Shown one piece after another: positions 1 to 8,264 of a stretch of 15,711 nucleotides of DNA; positions within the stretch are counted from its first letter, which is position 1; each line of letters opens with the position of its first letter. The DNA is from Planctomycetaceae bacterium (GTDB taxonomy: Bacteria > Planctomycetota > Planctomycetia > Pirellulales > Thermoguttaceae), in NCBI GenBank assembly GCA_031261125.1, contig JAISJZ010000276.1, forward strand, positions 1 through 15,711. Direction: 5' to 3'. Under the pieces are notes generated by a model. It was given only the letters and a program-made list of their open reading frames with translations, ran no database searches and was not told where the DNA came from. The translations under genes were made by a program, and so were the position numbers.

Positions 1-48
1 TTGGGGCTTGCTGCCGTATTTGCCGGATTAGCATTGGTCCACCGATAA
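1..48 (+). CDS. Possible C-terminal tail of a membrane protein (partial)
   Basis: Frame 1 is open from the window edge to a TAA at 46-48. It encodes 15 residues, LGLAAVFAGLALVHR, a hydrophobic helix ending in a basic residue. This resembles the last transmembrane helix of small multispanning transporters such as the EamA/DMT family, but 15 residues cannot establish a family. The stop lies 20 bp from the stop of the convergent flhA, which is normal gene spacing. The protein identity is inference; the open frame and hydrophobic tail are seen directly. Confidence 0.33.
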   Translation: MGLAAVFAGLALVHR

Positions 49-68
49 AAATCATTTTCTACCGTCTT

Positions 69-2162
69 TTATAACGTTACATTGCCGACACAGGCAACTT
101 GCGTGTCGTGTGTTATCTCACTATAACTCAACACCGCCAAGTTCGGTATCGCCGCACTCGTCATCTGCTTCAACGCTATGCGTATCTGCGGATTCACCAA
201 AACCACCGGCGGCAAAGTCATCTGCGTCAACTTCTCCACTTCCGGCAAAATCTTCTTGCATAAATGGTCAGTCGCGTTCGGCGACATCCGAATATACAAA
301 CCCTGCTCCGTATGCTCAAAGCCCGCCCTTATCTGGTCTTCCAACGCCGGGTCGAGCATCACCGCGTTCAGCACCTTATTCTCATCGCAGTACATTGTAC
401 TCAACGTCCGCGCCAACTTCGTCCGGCAATACGTCGTCAAAAGATACGGGTCTTTCGTCTTTGTACCGTAATCACCGAGAATTTCCAATATCGTTCCTAA
501 TTGCCGAATCGGAACCTGTTCCCGAAGCAATAATTGCAAGACCTGCTGTACTTGCCCGACTTTCAACACATTCGGCACCACTTCATCGACCGCCGCCGGA
601 CTGCTCTTGTGCAACTCGTCTAACAGGTGCTGCGTTGCGTCCCGTGTGAGGATTTCGTCGGCGTGTTTGCGGACGGTCTCCAATAGATGCGTTGCTATTA
701 CCGCCCCCGGCTCAACCACCGTGTAGCCGAAGATGCCTGCCTCGTCCTTCGTTGCTTCGTCAATCCACAACGCCGGTGTGCCGAACGCGGGGTCGGTCGT
801 TTCAATGCCCTGAACCTTGCCCGTTGTTTGAACACCAGAGTCCATTGCCAAGAACATATCGGGATACACCCTGCCCGCCGCAACCGGCTGACCGGCTATT
901 TTGATTTGATACTGTGCTTCGTCGATGCGGAACGAATCCCGAATCCGAACCCGCGGCAGAATAATGCCGATGTCCGCCGCAATTTCCTTGCGCAAACGGT
1001 GAACACGGTCGAGTAAATCCCCGCCCCGCGCCGGGTCGGCAAGCGGTACCAAACCGATGCCGATTTCCAATTCCATCGGTTCAACTTTCAGATAGTCCTC
1101 GACTTGTTCTTCCGGCTGTTTCGCTTTTTCTGCTTCTTCCGCTTTTTTTTCTTCTTCGATTAACTGCGTCTTCTTTTCCTTTTTGGTGATGAGCAGTGCC
1201 AAGCCGAGCGAACTGGCGGCTATCGTGAACAACGGTATCCGCGGTAAATCGGTCAGTGCCAAAATACCGAGAAAGAGTGCGGTCAAAATCAACACCGTCG
1301 GACGGGACAGCATCTGCCCGATAAACTGTTGCGGAAGATTCGTACTATAACTGCTTCGGGTTACCAGTAAGCCCGTCCCGATGGAAATCAATAGTGCCGG
1401 AACTTGGCTCACAAGACCGTCGCCGATGGTCAACCGGGTGAACAGCCCCAGAGCGGTCATCAAGTCCATTCCTTGCTCTAACATTCCGATTGCCAAACCG
1501 CCGAAGATATTGACCATCGTAATGATGATACCGGCAATCGCATCGCCGCGCACGAACTTACCGGCACCGTCCATTGCCCCGAAAAAGTCCGCGGACTGCT
1601 GAATTTCTTCCCGCCGCCGTTTGGCTTCCTGTTCGTTGATAATTCCGGCGTTCAAGTCCGCGTCAATCGCCATCTGCCGACCCGGCATTGCATCGAGAGT
1701 GAACCGGGCGGCAACCTCACTGACACGCGTTGCACCTTTCGTAATCACCACGAATTGAATCACGATGATAATGACAAAGATAATGAAACCGACAATGATA
1801 CTGTCGCCGGAAACAAATTCGCTGAAATTTTTGATAACCCCGCCGGCAGCGTTGATTCCGTAGTCGCCGGCACGCGTCAAAATGAGCCGGGTCGTCGCAA
1901 TGTTCAACACGAGGCGGAACAGGGTCGTTGCAAGTAAAATCGTGGGAAAAATACTAAAATCGAGCGGCTTGGTAACAAAGAGTGAAGTCAGCAGAATAAT
2001 AACGCCGGTCGCGATATTCAACGTGAGCAGCACGTCCATCAAGGCGGGCGGCAGCGGCACGAAAATAACGAGAATACTTGCGGAAATCAGAAGCGGCAGA
2101 ATCAGGTCAACGACCCGTCCTTTTTTGAGCAGTCCTTGGATTTGCGCAACAATTCCGTTCAT
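69..2162 (-). CDS. flhA: Flagellar biosynthesis protein FlhA (type III export gate)
   Basis: FlhA forms the nonameric ring of the flagellar type III export gate in the inner membrane, using ion flow to drive export and docking chaperone-substrate complexes on its cytoplasmic domain. The 697-residue product has the family's usual length. The first ~325 residues are strongly hydrophobic with several membrane helices (about 17-36, 41-63, 72-95, 121-140, 207-228, 241-267, 287-325). The FHIPEP signature is at 146-170 (RVSEVAARF, then MPGRQMAIDADL). The conserved acidic residue of the RGD-A-I segment is at about 207, where the family carries an Asp needed for export. A charged Lys/Glu-rich linker (327-356) leads to the cytoplasmic FlhA-C domain. 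The ATG at 2160-2162 has only a weak AGAG upstream. No fliP, fliQ, fliR or flhB is adjacent; the gene is divergent from a chemoreceptor. Confidence 0.97.
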   Translation of the reverse strand: MNGIVAQIQGLLKKGRVVDLILPLLISASILVIFVPLPPALMDVLLTLNIATGVIILLTSLFVTKPLDFSIFPTILLATTLFRLVLNIATTRLILTRAGDYGINAAGGVIKNFSEFVSGDSIIVGFIIFVIIIVIQFVVITKGATRVSEVAARFTLDAMPGRQMAIDADLNAGIINEQEAKRRREEIQQSADFFGAMDGAGKFVRGDAIAGIIITMVNIFGGLAIGMLEQGMDLMTALGLFTRLTIGDGLVSQVPALLISIGTGLLVTRSSYSTNLPQQFIGQMLSRPTVLILTALFLGILALTDLPRIPLFTIAASSLGLALLITKKEKKTQLIEEEKKAEEAEKAKQPEEQVEDYLKVEPMELEIGIGLVPLADPARGGDLLDRVHRLRKEIAADIGIILPRVRIRDSFRIDEAQYQIKIAGQPVAAGRVYPDMFLAMDSGVQTTGKVQGIETTDPAFGTPALWIDEATKDEAGIFGYTVVEPGAVIATHLLETVRKHADEILTRDATQHLLDELHKSSPAAVDEVVPNVLKVGQVQQVLQLLLREQVPIRQLGTILEILGDYGTKTKDPYLLTTYCRTKLARTLSTMYCDENKVLNAVMLDPALEDQIRAGFEHTEQGLYIRMSPNATDHLCKKILPEVEKLTQMTLPPVVLVNPQIRIALKQMTSAAIPNLAVLSYSEITHDTQVACVGNVTL

Positions 2163-2208
2163 TTTACTCTAAAAACTATTTTTTACCTCTTGCGACTCTA
2201 CCGATTCC

Positions 2209-2238
2209 GCCGGAAAAAGTCCAGATGAAAATTCCGGC
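2209..2238. repeat. Inverted repeat in the flhA / chemoreceptor divergent region
   Basis: GCCGGAA at 2209-2215 is the reverse complement of TTCCGGC at 2232-2238, giving a 7-bp stem around a 16-nt spacer. It lies about 50 bp upstream of the flhA start and upstream of the chemoreceptor promoter. It could be an operator or an RNA hairpin in the flhA leader. No function can be assigned from sequence alone. Confidence 0.35.
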
Positions 2239-2257
2239 AAAAATTTTTACGAAAATT

Positions 2258-2286
2258 TTGCAGCATCCATTTTCCTATGCTATAAT
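2258..2286 (+). promoter_or_regulatory. Sigma70-type extended -10 promoter for the chemoreceptor gene
   Basis: A perfect TATAAT at 2281-2286 is preceded by TGC at 2278-2280, an extended -10 element. A poor -35 (TTGCAG, 2258-2263) lies 17 bp upstream. It points toward the chemoreceptor gene and would give a leader of about 80 nt. That leader contains a small GC-rich hairpin at 2325-2343. No sigma28-type (TAAA/GCCGATAA) or sigma54-type (TGGCAC/TTGC) motif is visible in the 212-bp gap. Confidence 0.6.
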
Positions 2287-2374
2287 CCACCAGGCAATCG
2301 TTTAGACCTTCCAATTTCCAATCCCCGACCGCGGGCGGTTCGGGCTGGTATTACCTTTAACCACCGTTAGACCA

Positions 2375-4429
2375 ATGTTAAACAAATTCAAAATCGGTAC
2401 GAAACTTCTTGTCGGATTTCTGCTGGTCATTCTCCTTCTCGTCGTTGTCGGCGGAGTCGGCTACTACGCATTGACGCAATGCCAAAGCGGGTTCAAAGAC
2501 CTTACGGCGCAAATTGCCATCACGCAGGGCATCAGTGAAACGACTGACAATGTCTATCTCGCTCAAATCGCTTCGGCGAATTTTTCGGCAACAAGAGATA
2601 CTTCCTTTTCCGCGCAAGTAACCGAGTATTCGCACAAAGCCGATACAGCGGCAACGAAGACCGGCGAACTGATGGCAAAGCCGGAAAATAAGGAGACGGC
2701 AAAAATGGTGGCGGACAATGCAAAGGCATTTGAGCAAGCCGACGAGAATTACAAACAACTGCAACTGCAACTCAACGACCTCGGTACAGTCCGCCTCAAG
2801 TTGGGAAACGATATTGATGTCCTCCTCAAAGAGTTGGCTGATGGAATTCTGGAAACTTATAAAAATCTTGAAAAAGAGCAAAAGCCGATTACTATAAAAC
2901 ACGTCCAAAATTATGGTACGGCGGTCGCTGCCTTGGAAACAACAGAAATTATACGGCGCGCCAACCGCGATTTGCTTCTCGCCGTTCAAGACCCCAAGAA
3001 CACGGAACAACAAGAGAACGCCGTAAAGGAAGCAGGAGAAAATTATGTGAGATTCGACAGAGAATGCGCTGAACTCTTGGAAAATCTTGTTACGCAGGAA
3101 GCAAAAGACAAGGTTATTCAGGCACAAGGTATGATGAAACAGTGGAGGGAAAACAACGCCAAGTCGCGGGAACTGCTTCTCAAGCAGACGGAATTGCAAA
3201 AGTCGGAAGATGCGATTGCCGGTAAAATTGCAACGGAGGCCGCCTCTTTGGTGAAGGGTGTTGGAGAGAGAGTTGCGGAGGTTTCCGGCAATGTGGAGGC
3301 ACTGGTCAATAATTCTATCACTATCATTATCGTTGCTGTTATTTTAGCGGCACTCGTCGGAGTGATTTGTGCGTTCGTTTTAACCTCGAATATCACGACG
3401 GGACTTCGTTATGCCGTCGGCTTGATGAGCAAGGTTGCCGGTGAAGGGGATTTGAGTTCCGAAGTCGAACCGGAATATCTCAGCCGCAGCGATGAAATCG
3501 GGGCTTTGGCTCACGGCTTAAAATCTGTTCTCGGCGATTATCACGCCGTTGACAATATGGCAACCACGCTTGCCGACGGCGATTGGCGGGTCAATATCAA
3601 ATCCAAAGGCGACTTGGACACGATGAACCAAGGACTTGCCAAAATGGTCGAACAAGTCAATCAGACGCTCGCCCAAATCAGCGAGAGCGTAAAACAAGTG
3701 GCGACGGGTTCCGGCGAGGTTTCATCCGCAGCGGTTTCGTTATCAAGCGGGGCGCAGGAGAGTGCCGCGTCGTTGGAAGAAATCACCGCCTCGATGAGTG
3801 AAATTTCAAGTCAAACAAAGTCCAATGCCGAAAACGCCGGTAATGCCCGCGACCTTGCCCAGAAAGCAACGAAAGCCGCATCCGAAGGACAAACGGCAAT
3901 GACGCAGATGACCGAAGCAATGGGACGTATCACAAAGAACTCCGAAGAAATTCAACGGGTTATTAAAGTGATTGATGATATTGCGTTCCAGACGAATCTT
4001 CTTGCTCTCAACGCGGCGGTAGAGGCAGCGAGAGCAGGACAGCACGGCAAGGGTTTTGCGGTCGTTGCCGAGGAAGTGCGGAACTTGGCAGCCCGCAGTG
4101 CGAAGGCAGCGAAGGAAACCGCCAATTTGATTGAAACGAGCGGCAGGGAAATTCAAAACGGCGGCGAAGTGGCAACGCATACCAGCGAAGTGTTGAATAC
4201 GATTGTCGAGCAGATTAAGCAGACAACGGACTTGGTTGCCGGTATTGCGGTTGCCAGCAATGAGCAGGCGCAGGGGGTCAATCAAGTTACGGTCGGTTTG
4301 CAGCAGATTGACTCTGTAACGCAGCAGAACACGGCGGCAGCGGAGGAAAGTGCCAGTGCCGCTAACGAGATGAGCGGAATGGCAACAAACTTGCAGGAAA
4401 TGGTCGCAAGATTCAAGTTGAGAGCGTAA
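2375..4429 (+). CDS. Methyl-accepting chemotaxis protein with large sensor domain and HAMP repeats
   Basis: This is a transmembrane chemoreceptor that signals to the flagellar motor through CheA/CheW. The 684-residue protein has the class I layout: TM1 at about 11-33, a mostly helical periplasmic sensor at about 34-312, and TM2 at about 314-337. A HAMP domain follows at about 338-390 (DEIGALAHGL near 373-382), then a second HAMP-like segment (LADGDWRVNI...GDLDTMNQGL, about 399-420). The long coiled-coil signalling domain runs to the C-terminus. Its hairpin tip is canonical: DDIAFQTNLLALNAAVEAAR at 534-553, then HGKGFAVVAEEVRNLAARS. The ~280-residue sensor fits a 4HB or double-size HBM-type bundle; the ligand cannot be read. 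There is no CheB/CheR-tethering NWETF-like C-terminal peptide. The ATG has no Shine-Dalgarno. The TAA abuts the stop of the next, convergent gene. Confidence 0.95.
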   Translation: MLNKFKIGTKLLVGFLLVILLLVVVGGVGYYALTQCQSGFKDLTAQIAITQGISETTDNVYLAQIASANFSATRDTSFSAQVTEYSHKADTAATKTGELMAKPENKETAKMVADNAKAFEQADENYKQLQLQLNDLGTVRLKLGNDIDVLLKELADGILETYKNLEKEQKPITIKHVQNYGTAVAALETTEIIRRANRDLLLAVQDPKNTEQQENAVKEAGENYVRFDRECAELLENLVTQEAKDKVIQAQGMMKQWRENNAKSRELLLKQTELQKSEDAIAGKIATEAASLVKGVGERVAEVSGNVEALVNNSITIIIVAVILAALVGVICAFVLTSNITTGLRYAVGLMSKVAGEGDLSSEVEPEYLSRSDEIGALAHGLKSVLGDYHAVDNMATTLADGDWRVNIKSKGDLDTMNQGLAKMVEQVNQTLAQISESVKQVATGSGEVSSAAVSLSSGAQESAASLEEITASMSEISSQTKSNAENAGNARDLAQKATKAASEGQTAMTQMTEAMGRITKNSEEIQRVIKVIDDIAFQTNLLALNAAVEAARAGQHGKGFAVVAEEVRNLAARSAKAAKETANLIETSGREIQNGGEVATHTSEVLNTIVEQIKQTTDLVAGIAVASNEQAQGVNQVTVGLQQIDSVTQQNTAAAEESASAANEMSGMATNLQEMVARFKLRA

Positions 4430-4825
4430 TTATTCTAACACCGGCATTTCAAAATACGCAATGCTGCTTTTGGATTGTCCGAAGACCTTTTCGTCGGCGG
4501 TGTCGTGAAACACCGCCGTCAGTTGCCAATAAATGTACCGGTGTCCGCGGATGTCCAACTTTTTTCCTTTTGCATCGGTTTGTTCTTGGAACAATTTCAC
4601 GAAATCGGAGAACGGTATATCAATTCGGCACGTCGGCGGCGGCTGTATCCGGCACAACTCCGGCGGAACCGGAAAGAACGTCCGTTTATCAACGGAAAAT
4701 TCCGCGGAATAGCGGATTGTTTTGCGGGACGAGTTCATTTTCCATTCGAGGGCAAACGTATGGGTACCGTCTTTCGTGAGTGAAAAACCAACTTCAAGGT
4801 TTTGCGGCGCAGGTATGTCGGACAT
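4430..4825 (-). CDS. Hypothetical protein downstream of the M48 protease gene
   Basis: I do not recognise a family. The 131-residue product starts MSDIPAPQNLEVGFSL and has no signal peptide or membrane segment. Alternating polar and hydrophobic stretches (LEVGFSL, HTFALEWKM, YSAEFSV, YIYWQLTAVF, SSIAYFEM) suggest an all-beta, possibly immunoglobulin- or fibronectin-like fold, with a Pro-rich loop (IQPPPTC) in the middle. The ATG at 4823-4825 is preferred because it lies 40 bp past the M48 stop; extension upstream would overlap the protease gene with an unconvincing N-terminus. It probably sits in one transcript with the M48 gene and may be a partner of it, which is inference from position only. 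A GCCGTT/AACGGC hairpin lies in the short gap between the two genes. Its stop codon directly abuts that of the chemoreceptor gene. Confidence 0.68.
   Translation of the reverse strand: MSDIPAPQNLEVGFSLTKDGTHTFALEWKMNSSRKTIRYSAEFSVDKRTFFPVPPELCRIQPPPTCRIDIPFSDFVKLFQEQTDAKGKKLDIRGHRYIYWQLTAVFHDTADEKVFGQSKSSIAYFEMPVLE
4495..4518. repeat. Perfect 9-bp stem inverted repeat inside the hypothetical gene
   Basis: CGGCGGTGT at 4495-4503 pairs exactly with ACACCGCCG at 4510-4518 around a 6-nt loop. It is within the 3' part of the 131-codon gene and 66 bp past the chemoreceptor stop. No T-run follows on either strand, so it is not a classic intrinsic terminator. Because the two convergent genes abut, it might still stall transcripts or protect a 3' end. 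Confidence 0.45.
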
Positions 4826-4865
4826 AAAACTATCGCCGTTGAAACGGCGGCTAAACGGGAACAAC

Positions 4866-6722
4866 TCAAAATACCGGCATTGGAATCGCCAACATTGCAG
4901 CAACAGCACGCAACAGTTCCGCTTCCTTCGGCGTTATTATACCGTCATATTGAACGCAAACAATGAACGCTTCGTAAATCTGTTTCTTCAACATCGGAGC
5001 GGTCTGTGCCAATTCCCGCAAACTTTTGTCAAACACAACAACGTTCACCTCGTTCGGCGGCAGCATCGCACCACCAGCACTTGTATCAAACGATTGGAAT
5101 GCGGCGGCGAACGCTGCCTGTGCTTCTGCCGAATCATTGTGACCGGAATACGCCAAAAACGACAGTACCGCCGCAACTTCGTTCTGCACCTGCGGCAATG
5201 CCGTATAACGCACCGACAGTTGCTTTGCCAGACCGAAGTAAATATCCAAGTCCCGCAGCAGCACCGCCTTCAACGTGTATTCAAACAAGTCCATTTTATT
5301 GTCGGCAGCAATCAGCGCATCAACCGCCTTTGAAAATTGCTTATACTGCGGCACCGTCAATGTCCGCAGTGCCGAAGTAATCCGCATTACCAGCGGAATT
5401 TTTGCGGCATTGTCCAAATTTTGTATCTCGTCAAATACTTGCAGCGTTGTTTTTACAAGGTAGCCGGTTTCCATTGACGCAACGGCGGTGATTTGCTGTT
5501 GCCGTATTTCCGCTTTTCCGTCCAGCAGAACAGCGTAAAACGTTGCTTTGGCGGTCAGCGGTTCACTTGCCGTTGATAGAACGGACGGCAAGATTGCGGG
5601 GGAACCTGTCAGGGAGCAAGCCCCCTGACGGCTGACATTATTGCGGCTAACATTATTATTCTCATATCCAAGATTCACCGGCTGAATACTCTTCGGGAAC
5701 TTGCCGTCAAACGACGGGTCAATCCGCTTAATCCGAATAGGCAGCGGCGGATGCGTTGCCAATAACTGTCCGAACGAAAACAGTCCGCACGCGTTGCCGA
5801 AGAACAAGTGCGACGCTTCCGCTGCTGCCGGACTGTGCATTGCACTGCCGATGTTCGGACAGCCGATTTTCTTCAACGCCCCGGCAATACCGGCAGGATT
5901 TCGGGTGAACTGTACTGCCGATGCGTCCGCCAAGAATTCCCGCTGACGGGAAACCGCCGCTTGAATAACGGCACTGAAAAATACGCCGATATAACCGATG
6001 AGCATCATTACCAAACCGCCGCCGAGCAGCACCAAACCGATACCTGTTCCGGCATTGCCTTCTTTGCTGTTCCGGCTTGACGAGGAACCCATCATATACG
6101 GAGCAATCCGCAGCATAAAATAACCGATGAGGGCAAGAACCTGTAAGCCGAAGAGTATTCCGATGAGGCGCAGATTCATCCGCATATCGCCGTTAAGAAT
6201 ATGCGAAAATTCGTGAGCAATCACGCCTTGCAATTCATCGCGGGACAGCAATTCGACGGTGCCGCGGTTGCAGCCGATAACCGCTTCGTTCGGTGAAAAA
6301 CCGGCGGCGAACGCATTGATGCTCTGTTCATTGTCCATTATGTAAATTGCCGGTACAGGAATACCGCTTGCGAGCGACATTTCTTCGACAACGTTATACA
6401 ACCGGCGTTCGGCAAGGTCGGACGTGTTCGGCAAAATAAGCCGACCGCCGAGGGATTCTGCAACGTTTTTTCCGCCGCCTGTTGCCAGTTGTGCGGTCTT
6501 GAACAGCGAACCGCCGAGAATGATGAGAAGCATAAAACCGGCAATACCGGAGATGAGCAGAGCGAACGATTCCGGGTCGGTATTTTCTGCACCGCTGGAA
6601 AAATAAGCGATGCCGATGATAACAACCGGGACGGCAATGAGACCGATGACACCGAGGACGTACAGGACGAGCAGCAGTCCGGTACGTTTCTTCGCTTGTA
6701 CTTGATGTTGAAAAAAGTCCAT
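4866..6722 (-). CDS. Membrane-bound M48 family zinc metalloprotease with TerB-like C-terminal domain
   Basis: This is an HtpX/Ste24-class membrane protease, expected to cut misfolded or membrane proteins at the inner membrane. The 618-residue product is about twice the size of HtpX. Two N-terminal membrane helices (about 15-40 and 54-75) precede the protease domain. The zinc motif HEFSH is at 170-174 and the third ligand is Glu262 in REFLADASA. Two further helices lie at about 186-207 and 227-255, and a Pro-rich THPPLPIRI motif at 323-331 ends the domain. A low-complexity linker (about 350-385) leads to an alpha-helical region of ~230 residues. Its end, YDGIITPKEAELLRAVAAML, resembles the acidic helix motif of TerB-like domains; that assignment is tentative. 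The start has a good Shine-Dalgarno (GGAGAA, 6-nt spacer). The linker carries a palindrome and a short tandem repeat, listed separately. Confidence 0.93.
   Translation of the reverse strand: MDFFQHQVQAKKRTGLLLVLYVLGVIGLIAVPVVIIGIAYFSSGAENTDPESFALLISGIAGFMLLIILGGSLFKTAQLATGGGKNVAESLGGRLILPNTSDLAERRLYNVVEEMSLASGIPVPAIYIMDNEQSINAFAAGFSPNEAVIGCNRGTVELLSRDELQGVIAHEFSHILNGDMRMNLRLIGILFGLQVLALIGYFMLRIAPYMMGSSSSRNSKEGNAGTGIGLVLLGGGLVMMLIGYIGVFFSAVIQAAVSRQREFLADASAVQFTRNPAGIAGALKKIGCPNIGSAMHSPAAAEASHLFFGNACGLFSFGQLLATHPPLPIRIKRIDPSFDGKFPKSIQPVNLGYENNNVSRNNVSRQGACSLTGSPAILPSVLSTASEPLTAKATFYAVLLDGKAEIRQQQITAVASMETGYLVKTTLQVFDEIQNLDNAAKIPLVMRITSALRTLTVPQYKQFSKAVDALIAADNKMDLFEYTLKAVLLRDLDIYFGLAKQLSVRYTALPQVQNEVAAVLSFLAYSGHNDSAEAQAAFAAAFQSFDTSAGGAMLPPNEVNVVVFDKSLRELAQTAPMLKKQIYEAFIVCVQYDGIITPKEAELLRAVAAMLAIPMPVF
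5609..5628. repeat. Palindromic element inside the M48 protease gene
   Basis: TCAGGGAGC (5609-5617) and GCCCCCTGA (5620-5628) form a 9-bp hairpin with one mismatch and a 2-nt centre. It is read in frame by the protease gene as part of a linker (RQGACSLTGSP), between the catalytic and C-terminal domains. Its position in a dispensable linker and its high local GC suggest insertion of a small mobile repeat. That is inference. Confidence 0.5.
5628..5657. repeat. 15-bp tandem duplication encoding NNVSR-NNVSR
   Basis: Two adjacent 15-bp units, 5628-5642 and 5643-5657, differ at two positions. On the coding strand they give AATAATGTTAGCCGC then AATAATGTCAGCCGT, both encoding NNVSR. They directly adjoin the palindrome, so the whole block of about 50 bp looks like one inserted or expanded unit that kept the reading frame. 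Confidence 0.6.
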
Positions 6723-6728
6723 TTGGGG

Positions 6729-6758
6729 TTCTCCACTATCGGAGGGTCGATTATAACA
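6729..6758 (-). promoter_or_regulatory. Extended -10 promoter and Shine-Dalgarno of the M48 gene
   Basis: On the minus strand TGT at 6758-6756 precedes a perfect TATAAT (6755-6750), an extended -10 element. No good -35 lies at 17-18 bp. The Shine-Dalgarno GGAGAA (6734-6729) sits 6 nt before the ATG. The expected leader is about 20 nt. Confidence 0.55.
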
Positions 6759-6779
6759 GAAATACCGGCAACCGGGAAC

Positions 6780-6802
6780 AGCGGGATTCTGTAAATCCCG
6801 CT
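6780..6802. repeat. Palindromic element, copy 1 (AGCGGGATT / AATCCCGCT)
   Basis: A perfect 9-bp stem (6780-6788 with 6794-6802) around a 5-nt loop CTGTA, followed by CGT. It shares the flank TCCCGCTCGT and the overall design with the repeat at 12895-12916. It lies upstream of the M48 promoter, in the divergent gap before the lipoprotein gene. It may be a dispersed REP-like unit or an operator. Confidence 0.6.
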
Positions 6803-6859
6803 CGTGATACGGTAAAACTGCTCTTGTCCGAAACGCCGGTTTTTCGTACAGTCCCGATT

Positions 6860-8248
6860 ATGCGTTTAACCGTCATTTCTCATCTTATACTCGTCCTTTT
6901 CTTCGCCGGCTGTGCCAGTTTCGGTGAACGGCATCTGCGTATCCGCAACGATTTTGAACAGGGCAAACTCGAAGAAGCGCGCACCGAAATTGACAAATCG
7001 CTAAAAAAGAAACGGCGCGGCGAAGCCGACTTGCTGAAACTGAACCGCTCTATCATCGAACTTTGCAGCGGACATCCGAAAGAGGCGGAAACACTATTGC
7101 GGGAAGTGAGGGATAACTTCGATAAGTACGAACAAAAAAGCGTTGCCGAAGGAACGTTATCAATGCTGACGGACGATAATGCCGTTTCCTACGCCGGAGA
7201 AGATTACGAAAAGGTTCTCATCCGTGTTTTTTTGGCGTTGTCAAATTTGATGTACGACGGAACCGATGCGCCGGCTTACGCATTGCAAATCGGTCAAAAA
7301 CAAAATGACATTATCCGCCGCGGAGCAGTTAAAGACCCGGAACACAATGACCGGACGTTAAATCCGAAAGCGGAAGCGTATCGGCAGGTTGCTGCCGGTG
7401 CGTATCTTTACGGCATAATGCGGGAGGAAACACGGCGGGACTACGATGATGCGGTGAAAGCGTATCAGAGGGTCTACGAATGGGAACCGGATTTTGCTCA
7501 AGGACGGCGCGACTTGCAGCGGGCGCAGACCGGCGTGCCGTGTCAGCCGGGCAACGGGGTAGTGTATGTCTTCGGACTCGTCGGGGCGGGACCGTACAAA
7601 TTGCAGCAGAATTGCGAGGTTGCCCAAGTGGCTCAACTGTATGCGTCGATTTTTCTGAATATGATGCAGCACAGCCGAACGGTACCGCTTGGCATTGCGC
7701 CGGTGTTAATCCCGTGTGTGGTGCGTCCGCGCGAACCGGTACCGTCGCTGAACGTTTCGATTGACAGCAACTTGGCAGGACAAACGGAAACGATTATGGA
7801 CATTGGCAAAACGGCAGAAGAGCAGTTTGAAGCAGTGAAGCCGCAAATTATTGCCAGAGCGATGATACGGCGGGCGTTGAAGAAGGGTATTGCCGTCGGG
7901 GCGCAGGAAGTGATGGACACGAATCAGTGGGTCGGCTTGGCAGTTGCGGCAGCAGGTATGGTTTGGGAAGCAATGGAAACGGCGGATACCCGGTGCTGGA
8001 ATCTTTTGCCCGCCGAAATTCAGGTTGCCCGAATTGAAGTACCGGCTGGGGAACACAAGATTCGGTTGCAGCCGGCGAGCCGGGTCTTTTCGTTATCGAG
8101 AAGGATGTATTTTCCGTCGGCGGGTTCTCTGCCTTTCGGTTTGGAAGCGGAGCGGGTTATTCGGGTCGAACCGGGACACAACACATACGTTTTGGCGAAT
8201 TTTCCGAACGGGCAACTTGTCGGGCAAATCGTTGTGAGCGGACGGTGA
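6860..8248 (+). CDS. COG3014-like TPR-containing outer-envelope lipoprotein
   Basis: The product is an uncharacterised lipoprotein resembling the COG3014 family as I remember it. From the ATG at 6860 it is 462 residues with a lipoprotein signal (MRLTVISHLILVLFFAGC), lipidated at Cys18. An earlier TTG at 6824 would add 12 residues before the signal and is less likely. Helical repeats follow at about 24-125, including a TPR-like stretch (EQGKLEEARTEIDKSL, then HPKEAETLLREV). Family-typical segments are SYAGEDYEKVLIRVFLALSN (109-128) and ADTRCWNLLPAEIQVARI (375-392), the latter leading to PAGEHKIRL in a beta-rich C-terminus. A glycine-rich segment (GNGVVYVFGLVGAGPYKL) begins near 231. The molecular role is unknown; scaffolding in envelope assembly is a guess. 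No Shine-Dalgarno is seen. It is divergent from M48 and converges on the flavoprotein gene, 16 bp between stops. Confidence 0.82.
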   Translation: MRLTVISHLILVLFFAGCASFGERHLRIRNDFEQGKLEEARTEIDKSLKKKRRGEADLLKLNRSIIELCSGHPKEAETLLREVRDNFDKYEQKSVAEGTLSMLTDDNAVSYAGEDYEKVLIRVFLALSNLMYDGTDAPAYALQIGQKQNDIIRRGAVKDPEHNDRTLNPKAEAYRQVAAGAYLYGIMREETRRDYDDAVKAYQRVYEWEPDFAQGRRDLQRAQTGVPCQPGNGVVYVFGLVGAGPYKLQQNCEVAQVAQLYASIFLNMMQHSRTVPLGIAPVLIPCVVRPREPVPSLNVSIDSNLAGQTETIMDIGKTAEEQFEAVKPQIIARAMIRRALKKGIAVGAQEVMDTNQWVGLAVAAAGMVWEAMETADTRCWNLLPAEIQVARIEVPAGEHKIRLQPASRVFSLSRRMYFPSAGSLPFGLEAERVIRVEPGHNTYVLANFPNGQLVGQIVVSGR

Positions 8249-8264
8249 GCGGGGTGCCGCCGGA

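Noticed and set aside
2378..3199. A 273-codon minus-strand frame inside the chemoreceptor gene
   Set aside because: It mirrors the sensor-domain codons. The product is a Phe/Leu/Cys-rich shadow with no domain, while the plus strand encodes a clear chemoreceptor.
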